From positions 1-40,025 of the forward strand of contig QIAA01000059.1 of NCBI GenBank assembly GCA_003224905.1: 40,025 nucleotides of DNA. The letters run 5' to 3'. A program made the translations under genes and the position numbers. The stretch is from Acidobacteriota bacterium (GTDB taxonomy: Bacteria; Acidobacteriota; Terriglobia; Terriglobales; Acidobacteriaceae). Positions 32,319 through 39,415 of the stretch are shown here, piece after piece; the stretch's first letter is position 1; the number at the start of each line of letters is the position of its first letter. Below the pieces are notes generated by a model. It did not search any database, had not been told where the DNA came from, and worked only from the letters and a program-made list of their open reading frames with translations.

Positions 32319-32456
32319 ATGCGATTCACGGATAGCCTTAAACCAGAGGAGTTGATGGGCCCTGATCTTCTGAGCGAAATCGTAATTGCTATGGGGGCTG
32401 CCGTCTTATTTTTCTTCCTGATGTTGACCCTTATCGCTGCACTCGCAGCGAAATAG
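32319..32456 (+). CDS. Small single-pass membrane protein
   Basis: A 45-residue protein: MRFTDSLKPEELMGPDLLSE followed by a hydrophobic helix (IVIAMGAAVLFFFLMLTLIA) and a short ALAAK end. GGAGG seven bases before ATG 32319 supports this start over the in-frame ATG at 32265. A hairpin lies about 20 bases after the stop. It is inside the tRNA-Arg element. No family is recognised; the size and layout would suit a membrane-acting regulator or a toxin-like peptide, but nothing in the sequence proves this. Confidence 0.55.
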   Translation: MRFTDSLKPEELMGPDLLSEIVIAMGAAVLFFFLMLTLIAALAAK

Positions 32457-32478
32457 CGACTTCTCGCTACACAAAAGT

Positions 32479-32506
32479 GCCCCGCATTCTGGACCAAATG
32501 CGGGGC
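32479..32506 (+). terminator. Hairpin downstream of the small membrane protein
   Basis: GCCCCGCATT (32479-32488) pairs with AATGCGGGGC (32497-32506), a perfect 10-bp stem with an 8-base loop. No T-run follows on the plus strand, so it may be a processing hairpin and not a true intrinsic terminator. Confidence 0.45.
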
Positions 32507-32546
32507 TGAAGGGATGTGAATTCAAAGGCGTACCGGCGACGCAGAC

Positions 32547-32690
32547 TTATATCTTTTCAAACAGGTGGGCCAACTTCATTCTTAGTCCCCTCGCGATCCG
32601 CTCAATGTTAACGAGTGAGACGTTTCGAGTTCCCCCGCTCTATCCCGCTGTAACAGGTCCGGTGCAGCCCGCAATCTGCCCAAAATCAGT
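32547..32690 (-). pseudogene. Decayed XRE-family helix-turn-helix regulator
   Basis: On the minus strand the end of the region reads TRNVSLVNIERIARGLRMKL then AHLFEKI and a TAA stop, which is the C-terminal part of a phage-type XRE/Cro regulator. Just upstream, in another frame, ADCGLHRTCYSGIERG gives the recognition helix and turn. Removing one G from the run of five Gs at the join restores ERGTRNVSL in a single frame. An in-frame stop lies further upstream (before FWADCG). No intact N-terminus is present. It is inside the tRNA-Arg element next to the integrase remnant, so it is probably the element's former regulator. Confidence 0.6.
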
Positions 32691-32848
32691 CTTTCCTAAC
32701 AAGGTCGCTCTGACCACGCTAAGTCTCTAGAAGCACGCTGGAAACGGCTGGAAAACCTCTAGAGGGCTGGATATGGCCCGCTCCCGACCAAAGAGGGCAC
32801 ATAGACCATTCCAGCCTCAAAAAGCAGCACGCACGCGCTTTTCGCACG

Positions 32849-33211
32849 GTGAACGCGGAAGCGAAGAAGAACGAGCTAAGGCCGATCACGCCTTTTATGC
32901 TCTATTCGTTTCGACATACGTTCCTGACTCGGTTGGGGCAATCAGGCTGTGATGCGTGGACACTGGCGCGGATCGCAGGGCATAGCTCAATAGCGATTTC
33001 CAGCCGCTATGTTCACCCATCAGAGGACACTGTCCTCGCTGCCTTTTCTCGGATGAGTGGGCACAATTCTGGTCACAGCTCGAAATCGCGTGAATTGCTG
33101 AAAGGTCTTGAATCGCTGCAAACGAATGAGGCACAAGGAAAAGAATGGCGCGCCCGGAGAGATTCGAACTCCCGACCTATTGCTCCGGAGGCAATCGCTC
33201 TATCCAGCTGA
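32849..33211 (+). pseudogene. Tyrosine recombinase (integrase), C-terminal remnant
   Basis: A 120-residue piece holding only the C-terminal catalytic half. It has the second Arg-His box in LYSFRHTFLTRLG, then WTLARIAGHSS and the nucleophile tyrosine in SSRYVHPSEDTV; the first catalytic arginine and the DNA-binding N-terminal domains are missing. The GTG start is only formal; upstream codons in frame back to a TAA near 32720 do not resemble a recombinase. The last 22 codons (from WRARRDSNSRPIAPEAIALS) are the antisense of the tRNA-Arg gene, so the integrase stop lies inside the tRNA and the attachment site is part of the gene. It marks the right end of the element. Confidence 0.8.
33144..33191. 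repeat. attR: tRNA-Arg 3' end copy
   Basis: Identical over 48 bases to 30534-30581 and overlapping the tRNA-Arg gene. Beyond 33191 the two copies diverge at once (C against A). Confidence 0.85.
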
Positions 33212-33222
33212 GCTACGGGCGC
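33146..33222 (-). tRNA. tRNA-Arg (anticodon CCG)
   Basis: 77 bases with encoded CCA. The acceptor stem GCGCCCG pairs with CGGGCGC; the D arm is GCTCAGCTGGATAGAGC; the anticodon stem ATTGC/GCAAT encloses the loop CTCCGGA, which gives anticodon CCG; the T arm is GGGAG-TTCGAAT-CTCTC. It is the integration site of the element to its left. The 3' half is shared with attL. Confidence 0.93.
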
Positions 33223-33359
33223 GTTTAGATTAGTTTACAACCGAAGGTTTTTCCGCAGCAATTCAGGTGGGTACAAAGCTTCTGACAAAGCCTCGAAAAA
33301 TCAATGAGAGCGTTCCCGTACACGGCGGAAGTCCGAGATGGACGGAAGTGCTGCCGAAC

Positions 33360-33665
33360 TTACCAACGACCCCGGCCACCGCCGCGCCCGCCACGATCTC
33401 TGCCTCCGCCGGTACGCTCCGGCCGCGGACGCGCCTCGTTGACGTTCAATTTGCGGCCGCCTATTTGGCTGCCGTTCAGCGCGGCGATAGCCTTTTCTCC
33501 GTCTTCGGCGCTAGTCATCTCCACGAAGCCAAAGCCCCGGGAGCGTCCAGTGTCGCGATCTGTCATGATGCTGACCCGGTCCACTTGCCCATACGTCTGA
33601 AAAAGCTGACGCAGTTCTTCTTCCGACGTATTGAAGTCGAGATTCCCAACAAAAATATTCTTCAA
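33360..33665 (-). CDS. RNA-binding protein with one RRM domain
   Basis: A 101-residue single-RRM protein of the bacterial glycine-rich type. RNP2 is IFVGNL (residues 4-9) and RNP1 is RGFGFVEM (near 43-50). The C-terminus is a Gly/Arg-rich tail (RTGGGRDRGGRGGGRGRW) resembling an RGG box. Start is TTG 33665, preceded by GAGG seven bases upstream. Such proteins occur in cyanobacteria, acidobacteria and others, often cold- or stress-linked; their targets are mostly unknown. It stands alone between the tRNA and the zinc-ribbon gene. Confidence 0.9.
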   Translation of the reverse strand: MKNIFVGNLDFNTSEEELRQLFQTYGQVDRVSIMTDRDTGRSRGFGFVEMTSAEDGEKAIAALNGSQIGGRKLNVNEARPRPERTGGGRDRGGRGGGRGRW

Positions 33666-33820
33666 GCGAATGCCTCTGATTGAGCTATCTGAGTGTGGCT
33701 GACTTCGGCGGAAGAGAGCGAGGCTGGTTGGCCGTTTCTTGAAAGCCGGAGTTGCTGACAGTCAAATGCGCCCAAAGTATAGCAGGGTATTGCAAATTCG
33801 CCAGTGCGGAGAGCCAGCAT

Positions 33821-34003
33821 CTAACATTCGTCCACCTTCCAATAGCCCGCACCGTCGTATCCAAGCTGCAACAGGCGGTTCTTGGGATCGTGACGCTTAC
33901 CACACTTGGGGCATTCCAGGTAGCGGCTCCAGCTTGTACCCTGCCGGTCATAGTTTTCAGAGACAACAAAGGTAGTACCGCAACTGCAGGGCACGAGGTA
34001 CAT
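33821..34003 (-). CDS. Small zinc-ribbon protein of unknown function
   Basis: A 60-residue protein, MYLVPCSCGTTFVVSENYDR through YWKVDEC. CSC near residue 6 and CPKC near 30 form a likely four-ligand zinc ribbon. I choose the start at 34003; a frame open to 34111 adds residues without pattern and runs into the divergent gene. Its 5' end faces the membrane-anchored protein gene on the other strand. No family name is certain. Confidence 0.6.
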   Translation of the reverse strand: MYLVPCSCGTTFVVSENYDRQGTSWSRYLECPKCGKRHDPKNRLLQLGYDGAGYWKVDEC

Positions 34004-34023
34004 TTTCAAGACTTTGCTTTTTG

Positions 34024-34503
34024 GTGGGACCGCCACAAGCGGAGTATACAATTGAGCCGTGCTGCGAAGTTTTGACGCGGCTAAAGCCGTACAGACAGTC
34101 CAGATCCTCATCTTATATTGCAGGCGTTTTTGCTGCGTTCTGGGCTGTTCTCGTGTATCGCAGAAATTCCCAGCGCGAACGTGCTCGTTGGGCAGAGTCG
34201 CTCTACTCCCGGTTCTTTGAACGAAGCGAACTGAAAGCAGTTCGGGATTTGCTTGATTGCGATGCGACCGATCCTCAGGTGGAGCAATTTGTTAAAGCGG
34301 AGAGTTCAAATTGGACAGACTACTTGAACTTCTTCGAGTTTGTTGCTTACCTGCACAAATCACGCCAACTCTCTGACGGAGATGTAAAGGCTCTTTTCGG
34401 TTACTATCTCGGTTGCTTACGGCAGCATCCGAGCGTCATCACGTACATCCAGAATGAGAGCAAGGGGTACGAATACCTGAGGGAGATGTTAGCCGCTATA
34501 TGA
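34024..34503 (+). CDS. Membrane-anchored protein of unknown function (DUF4760-like)
   Basis: About 159 residues. A membrane helix (SYIAGVFAAFWAVLVYRR) precedes a helical, charged soluble domain (RERARWAESLYSRFFERSEL, LNFFEFVAYLHKSRQLSDGD, GCLRQHPSVITYIQN), which resembles the small family of N-terminally anchored proteins annotated as DUF4760. The start is uncertain: GTG 34024 is the best in frame, but the residues before the helix have no pattern. A GTG at 34059 in the adjacent frame reads LRSFDAAKAVQTVQILIL and would join well to IAGVFAAF with a one-base shift. The stop overlaps the next start as ATGA, so the two genes form an operon. Confidence 0.65.
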   Translation: MGPPQAEYTIEPCCEVLTRLKPYRQSRSSSYIAGVFAAFWAVLVYRRNSQRERARWAESLYSRFFERSELKAVRDLLDCDATDPQVEQFVKAESSNWTDYLNFFEFVAYLHKSRQLSDGDVKALFGYYLGCLRQHPSVITYIQNESKGYEYLREMLAAI

Positions 34504-34937
34504 GTTCACGATCACAACGGCGCAGCAAGAATACGTATCTTTTCTCTTATGGCACTCTCATTCCTGGCTATGCGCCTCCGGAGGTTGCGCCCACAGTTAA
34601 GCGTCTGCGCCGGGTCGGCCGCGGCGTAGTACGTGGCAGACTCTATGACTTGGGAGATTACCCAGGGGCCAAACTCGGGCGGACCAATTCGGTGATTGTC
34701 GGGCAGGTTTTTGAGTTGCCGAATGATCCCGAGGTCTTACGTCGACTGGATGAATACGAGGGTTTTGACCCCGCACATCCCCAATCCAGCTTGTTTGTAC
34801 GGCGTCGCTGGCCGGTTCTTTTGCACGATGGGAGCAAGGCGATGTGCTGGATCTACGTGTATAACCGCTCGCCCGGAGCGGCACCTAGCGTCTCGAGCGG
34901 AGATTTCTCTAAGTTTCGCGGTCAGCGCGCTCGCTAA
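34500..34937 (+). CDS. Gamma-glutamylcyclotransferase-like (AIG2/GGCT fold) protein
   Basis: A 145-residue GGCT-fold protein. The substrate-loop motif is YLFSYGTLIPG (near residues 13-23), followed by GRGVVRGRLYDLGDYPGAKL and VIVGQVFELPND; the catalytic glutamate is expected in RRLDEYEGFD near 81-90. Family members cyclise gamma-glutamyl amines to 5-oxoproline or act on related amide bonds. It overlaps the upstream gene (ATGA) and abuts, tail to tail with no spare base, the typA gene on the other strand. Confidence 0.85.
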   Translation: MSSRSQRRSKNTYLFSYGTLIPGYAPPEVAPTVKRLRRVGRGVVRGRLYDLGDYPGAKLGRTNSVIVGQVFELPNDPEVLRRLDEYEGFDPAHPQSSLFVRRRWPVLLHDGSKAMCWIYVYNRSPGAAPSVSSGDFSKFRGQRAR

Positions 34938-36770
34938 TCATTGAGTTTTTTCTAAAGCAAGCATCGCGCTCCTCTTCCGTTTATTCGCCTGCAGCATCTT
35001 TTTCCGCAACCTCAGCGACTTCGGTGTGACCTCCACAAACTCATCGTCGGCAATGAATTCAATTGCCTGTTCAAGGTTCAATTGCCGGAAGGGGATCAGA
35101 CGAATCGCCTCGTCGGCCGTGGAGGCACGCATGTTTGTGAGTTTCTTTTCCCGCACTACGTTGACATCCAAATCGTTGTCCTTGGCATTTTCACCAATGA
35201 TCATGCCCTCATAAACCTCAACACCGGGTCCGACGAAAAGTTCGCCGCGCTCCTGCAGGTTGTACAGTGCGTATGCCGTCGATGTTCCCGGGCGGTCAGC
35301 AACCAGAGCTCCAGTCGGCCGATGCGGAATTTCGCCCTGCCACTCGATGTATCCATCGAAAAGTGAATTCATCACGATGGTGCCGCGCGTGTCCGTAAGC
35401 AACTGGCTTCGCAATCCGATCAGGCCGCGGCTGGGCACACGGAAATCAATGCGCACACGTCCATAGCCATGGTTGTGCAAGTTGCACACTTCACTTTTAC
35501 GTACCCCGAGCTGTTCCATGACTACTCCAACGAATTCCTCGGGAATATCGACAGTCAGTTTCTCCACCGGCTCCATGAGCCTGCCATCGATTTTCTTGGT
35601 AACGATGTCGGGTTTGCCGGCCATGAGCTCATAGCCTTCTCGCCGCATCATCTCGATAAGGATCGAAAGTTGCAGCTCGCCACGCCCCATGACTTTGAAG
35701 GAATCTGTGCTTTCGGTCTCTTCGATTCGCAGTGAAACATTTGTGAGCAGCTCTTTTTGCAGGCGCTCATACAGATGGCGCGAGGTCACATACTGGCCTT
35801 CGCGTCCGGAAAATGGGGAATTGTTCACCGTGAACTGCATGGCGATGGTGGGTTCGTCAATTGTTATGGCCGGCAGAGGAGAGGGATTCTCCGCGTTCGT
35901 AATCGTCTCACCAATGGTTATGCCTTCAACACCGGCGATGGCGACGATGTCCCCAAGCTCCGTCTGCGTGATGTCATGTCGCTTCAATCCAGAAAATGAA
36001 AACAGTTTCGTGATCTTGGTGGTTTGTAACGAGCCATCCAGTTTTGCGATTCCTACTTCTTCGCCCATACGCAGAGTTCCATTGAACACGCGAGCTATGG
36101 CAAGTCGCCCCAGGTAGTCGCTGTAGTCGAGATTTGCCACCAGAATTTGAAGTGGACCGCCGGCTTCGCCCTTGGGCGCTGGAATTCTACTGACTATCGC
36201 TTCGAACAGCGGTCGCAGGTCCTGCCCTGCATTCTCTCTCTGCGCTGATGCGGTCCCAGCCTTGGCGTTCGTGTAGAGCACCGGAAAGTCAAGCTGATCC
36301 TCGTGCGCATCCAGATCGATAAAAAGATCGTAGATTTCGTTCAGGACTTCTTGCGGCCGCGCATCCGAGCGGTCGATTTTGTTAATAACCACAATGGGCG
36401 GAAGCCCTGCCTCGAGCGCTTTGCTAAGCACGTAACGGGTTTGCGGAAGCGGGCCTTCACTGGCATCGACCAGCAGCATCACTCCATCAACCATCTTCAG
36501 CGCCCGCTCCACCTCACCACCGAAATCGCTGTGCCCGGGCGTATCCACGATATTGATCTTCACGCCCTCATAGAAAACCGCCGTGTTCTTGGCCAAAATG
36601 GTGATGCCGCGCTCGCGTTCCAATTCATTCGAATCCATAACGCGTTCCATCACGGCTTCATTGGCGCGGAATGTCCCACTCTGTTTTAACATTGCATCGA
36701 CCAGCGTGGTCTTTCCATGATCCACGTGCGCGATGATGGCGATGTTGCGGATGCTCGAGGAATTAAGCAG
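34938..36770 (-). CDS. typA: Translational GTPase BipA/TypA
   Basis: A ribosome-binding GTPase of the EF-G/LepA group. Visible are G1 (AHVDHGKT), the switch region [13 protein letters not shown]3 [10 protein letters not shown]4 NKIDRSDA, then domain II and III segments and the TypA-type C-terminal half ([50 protein letters not shown]). The first canonical start codon is GTG 36725, but that would begin at VDHGKT and cut the P-loop. In-frame codons upstream clearly code [12 protein letters not shown], the normal family start, yet no ATG, GTG or TTG occurs there. I extend to CTG 36770 as the nearest near-cognate codon. A non-AUG start or a lost start codon are the options. Elsewhere the gene looks intact. 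Confidence 0.88.
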   Translation of the reverse strand: MLNSSSIRNIAIIAHVDHGKTTLVDAMLKQSGTFRANEAVMERVMDSNELERERGITILAKNTAVFYEGVKINIVDTPGHSDFGGEVERALKMVDGVMLLVDASEGPLPQTRYVLSKALEAGLPPIVVINKIDRSDARPQEVLNEIYDLFIDLDAHEDQLDFPVLYTNAKAGTASAQRENAGQDLRPLFEAIVSRIPAPKGEAGGPLQILVANLDYSDYLGRLAIARVFNGTLRMGEEVGIAKLDGSLQTTKITKLFSFSGLKRHDITQTELGDIVAIAGVEGITIGETITNAENPSPLPAITIDEPTIAMQFTVNNSPFSGREGQYVTSRHLYERLQKELLTNVSLRIEETESTDSFKVMGRGELQLSILIEMMRREGYELMAGKPDIVTKKIDGRLMEPVEKLTVDIPEEFVGVVMEQLGVRKSEVCNLHNHGYGRVRIDFRVPSRGLIGLRSQLLTDTRGTIVMNSLFDGYIEWQGEIPHRPTGALVADRPGTSTAYALYNLQERGELFVGPGVEVYEGMIIGENAKDNDLDVNVVREKKLTNMRASTADEAIRLIPFRQLNLEQAIEFIADDEFVEVTPKSLRLRKKMLQANKRKRSAMLALEKTQ

Positions 36771-36826
36771 AGGTCCAACTCTGAGGTCTGAAGTTCGGAG
36801 GCCTGACGTCCACCGTAGTCTGAGGC

Positions 36827-37174
36827 CTATCTTGCGCTGGCGGCCATTTTCTTCACCATGGCCAACACCAGCTTACGGTCACTATCGTTTAGGCTCACGG
36901 CGTATCGTCGAATCTGGCTGAGGAAGCGGAGTTCATCATCGGACAATTGGGGCAAGCCTTTCGATCCGTTCGTGTGTCCGGAATCCGAGAAAAATTGCGA
37001 GAGTGGAAGCTCCATAGCTCCGGCAATTTTGGCCAGCGTATCCAGCGACGGGATGGTATGTCCGTTCTCCACGCGGGAAAGATAGCAGCGCAACAGCCCG
37101 GTGCGCTTTTCAATGTCGCCCTGCGACATGCCTTTTTGCAGCCGGTAATTCCGGATGGTCTCACCGATATTCAT
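36827..37174 (-). CDS. XRE-family transcriptional regulator
   Basis: A 115-residue protein with an N-terminal Cro/C1-type helix-turn-helix ([40 protein letters not shown], about residues 3-60) and a C-terminal helix-rich tail ([20 protein letters not shown] and [13 protein letters not shown]) that may dimerise. I choose ATG 37174; the frame stays open to 37294, but the added residues carry no HTH pattern. It lies 57-100 bases upstream of typA on the same strand, in a gap of short degenerate CTGAGGTCTGA-type repeats. Its target is unknown. Confidence 0.82.
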   Translation of the reverse strand: MNIGETIRNYRLQKGMSQGDIEKRTGLLRCYLSRVENGHTIPSLDTLAKIAGAMELPLSQFFSDSGHTNGSKGLPQLSDDELRFLSQIRRYAVSLNDSDRKLVLAMVKKMAASAR

Positions 37175-37336
37175 TGAGAAAGAAGCCAACGCAACGCTCC
37201 AGACGGATGCGTGCATAGTAACCAGAGTAGTACGGTCTGGCAAGTGGAAATTTCGTGCACCAAAAATGGTGAAGCAAAGAATTGCAGAGGGCATCCCCGA
37301 TACCAGCAGAACTCAGAGAATCAGAGACGCGCTCGG

Positions 37337-38080
37337 TCATTTCTTCAACTTGCTGGCGAGAAAGTTAACTGTACGCTGCCAGGCATCGGCAGCATCTTCG
37401 GGCCGGTAACCAGTTTTGTTGTTGGGATTTTCGAATGCGTGCCCCGCATCGGGATAAATTTTGATATCTGCTTGCTTCCCTAGGTCTCGTAGAGCTTGCT
37501 CGAATTTTTTCACGTCTTCTACAGGAATGCCGCGATCCTGCCCCCCAAAATTGCCGAGGACTGCGGCATTAATCTGCTTCAGAGAATTAGCGTCGGTGGC
37601 GAGATGCCCGTAGTTGATCACAGCCGCGGAAAGCGTGGGCTCCTGAAGCGCAACATCCAGCGAGTAGCCGCCGCCCATGCACCAGCCGATCGAGGCGATG
37701 CGGTCGGGCTTCACATTTTCCTGAGATTTAAGGAATTCAAATGCCGCGTGCAGATCGCGCTTGGCACGGTCTTCGGGCACGCCGCGCATGATTTCATGCG
37801 CCTCCTCAGGTGTGGTCGCGACCTTTCCACGATACAGATCGACGGCCAGCGCCGCATAACCTTGGTCCGCCAGCTTCGATGCCTGCTCTTTGACCCAGTC
37901 GTTGAGCCCCCACCATTCATGGATCACGATAATTCCGGGGAACGGCCCCTTGCCTGTCGGCGTGTAAAGCGTCGCCTGAACGGTTTCATCGCCACTCTTA
38001 TAGGAGACGCTTTTGCCATTAGCAGCGAGAGCAGAAATGGCAAACATTACCGTAAACAGCAGAAAAATAGCCTTGGTCAT
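37337..38080 (-). CDS. Secreted dienelactone hydrolase-family protein
   Basis: A 247-residue alpha/beta hydrolase with a signal peptide (MTKAIFLLFTVMFAISALAA). Catalytic residues of dienelactone hydrolase are all visible: Glu55 in IHEWWGLN, the nucleophile Cys134 in GWCMGGGY, Asp182 in GGQDRGI and His214 in DAGHAFENP. It would hydrolyse an ester or lactone in the periplasm; the true substrate is unknown. It is the last gene of a minus-strand run with the acetyltransferase, FabG-like and antiporter genes, 36 bases from the acetyltransferase. Confidence 0.9.
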   Translation of the reverse strand: MTKAIFLLFTVMFAISALAANGKSVSYKSGDETVQATLYTPTGKGPFPGIIVIHEWWGLNDWVKEQASKLADQGYAALAVDLYRGKVATTPEEAHEIMRGVPEDRAKRDLHAAFEFLKSQENVKPDRIASIGWCMGGGYSLDVALQEPTLSAAVINYGHLATDANSLKQINAAVLGNFGGQDRGIPVEDVKKFEQALRDLGKQADIKIYPDAGHAFENPNNKTGYRPEDAADAWQRTVNFLASKLKK

Positions 38081-38116
38081 CGAGCCTCCGCTGGTTCAAA
38101 TCGAATTAGTATTCGT

Positions 38117-38626
38117 TCAGAGCTCAAACTCCATGTACATGGCACCGTCAATTGGATTCGTGCGATAGGGTGCGATCTCTTTAAATCCCATCTTTCGATA
38201 CATGGCAACCGCGTCTCTCATAACTGGCACTACCGTATCCAGACGCATAGACCGGTACCCAATCTTTCGCGCTTCACCGACGATGGCTTTTGCCAACGTA
38301 CTCCCTAAACCCTTACCCCGAAATTCAGGGCGAACATAAAGCCGCTTCATCTCACAAATGTCGGCATCCAACCTGTGAAGCGCAACGCAACCGGCCAACC
38401 CTCCACCATCTTCGAGCAGCAGCAAACGCCCATCCGGAGGCGCATAGTCTCCGGGCAGCTCTGCAAGCTCTTTGTCGAAACTTTGGAAACACAGGTTAAA
38501 ATTGAGCGATTTCGCGTATTCGACGAAAAGCTCACGTGCCTGGGCAATTTCGCCCGGCGATTCTGCCTGTTTCAAGGAAAATTCAGAAAGCGAATCTTGT
38601 TTGCGACTGAAGCCCGATTCCACCAT
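38117..38626 (-). CDS. GNAT-family N-acetyltransferase
   Basis: A 169-residue GNAT protein. The acetyl-CoA pyrophosphate loop is in RPEFRGKGLGSTLAKAIV (about residues 97-114), preceded by the strand ICEMKRLYV and followed by YRSMRLDTVVPVMRDAVAMY and MGFKEIAPY, the classic C-terminal GNAT elements. The acceptor is unknown. It starts 17 bases after the FabG-like gene and is therefore probably co-transcribed. The first 20 residues look loosely conserved, so a later start is possible. Confidence 0.88.
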   Translation of the reverse strand: MVESGFSRKQDSLSEFSLKQAESPGEIAQARELFVEYAKSLNFNLCFQSFDKELAELPGDYAPPDGRLLLLEDGGGLAGCVALHRLDADICEMKRLYVRPEFRGKGLGSTLAKAIVGEARKIGYRSMRLDTVVPVMRDAVAMYRKMGFKEIAPYRTNPIDGAMYMEFEL

Positions 38627-38643
38627 GACTCTGACTTCTATCT

Positions 38644-39387
38644 CTACCCCATGAACATGCCGCCGTTCACATTCAGAACGTGACCGGTAATGTACGAGGC
38701 TTCATCTGAAGCCAGAAAGGCGACGGCATTTGCCACATCTTCCGCTGTGCCCACGCGTCCAAGCGGAATCACCTTGAGTGCGTTCTGCTTTAAGTCCTCT
38801 GCAAGTCCCGCAGTCATAGCGGTTTCGATGAACCCGGGAGCCACCGCGTTACAAGTAATGTTCCTGGACGCAACCTCCCGCGCAATCGCCATGGTCAACC
38901 CGATTAGCCCGGCTTTTGACGAGGCGTAATTTGCCTGTCCAGCCTGCCCGATCTGCCCGAAAACAGAACTAACGTTGATAATGCGTCCCCAGCGCTGCTT
39001 GAGCATGGAGCCGATAACCTGCTGAATGCAGAGATACGCCGACGTCAGGTTGGTGTTCAGCACAGCATCCCAGTCCGCGCGTTTCATACGCATAACCAGC
39101 TGATCGCGGTTAATGCCGGCGTTATTTACAAGGATGTCTACCTTTCCGAGCTGCGCAAGAACTTCTTTGATGCCCGCCTTGATCTGCTCCTCGTCCGAGA
39201 CATCCATAGCGAATGCCGCAGCTTTTCCGCCGCTGGCAGTGATCTCCGAAACGAGCACACCCAATTTCTCTTCGTTGCGGGCCGCAACCGCCACTGCAGC
39301 TCCCGAAGCCGCGAATTTCAGCGCACAGGCGCGGCCAATCCCTTGAGAGGCGCCTGTGACCAGCGCAACACGTCCGGAAAGGGACAT
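38644..39387 (-). CDS. fabG: 3-oxoacyl-ACP reductase FabG-like short-chain dehydrogenase
   Basis: A 247-residue classical short-chain dehydrogenase. The NAD(P) motif GASQGIG is at residues 12-18, VNNAG near 87-91, the catalytic Ser in IINVSSVFG near 138-142, and the YASSKAG Tyr and Lys near 155-159. The C-terminal YITGHVLNVNGGMFMG is the standard FabG end, and the length is exactly that of FabG. No other fatty-acid synthesis gene (fabD, acpP, fabF) is adjacent; instead it sits between an antiporter and an acetyltransferase gene. Other SDR substrates are therefore possible, although the FabG-type sequence is strong. Confidence 0.88.
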   Translation of the reverse strand: MSLSGRVALVTGASQGIGRACALKFAASGAAVAVAARNEEKLGVLVSEITASGGKAAAFAMDVSDEEQIKAGIKEVLAQLGKVDILVNNAGINRDQLVMRMKRADWDAVLNTNLTSAYLCIQQVIGSMLKQRWGRIINVSSVFGQIGQAGQANYASSKAGLIGLTMAIAREVASRNITCNAVAPGFIETAMTAGLAEDLKQNALKVIPLGRVGTAEDVANAVAFLASDEASYITGHVLNVNGGMFMG

Positions 39388-39415
39388 GGATTCTCCTTGC
39401 GGTAGAAAGCCGGAA

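Larger units (their letters stand above)
30534..33191. mobile_element. 2.6-kb integrated element (remnant) in tRNA-Arg(CCG)
   Basis: The segment is bounded by 48-bp direct repeats of the tRNA-Arg 3' end, 2610 bases apart, with an intact tRNA at the right end and an orphan 3' end at the left. Inside are a truncated tyrosine recombinase, a frameshifted XRE regulator, an interrupted Tat-exported protein gene and a 45-residue membrane protein. The integrase has lost its N-terminal part, so the element should not move by itself. About 390 bases after the left repeat (30582-30970) hold no convincing gene; a GGGHKIGHS-like string near 30715 on the plus strand may be a further integrase scrap. Confidence 0.75.
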
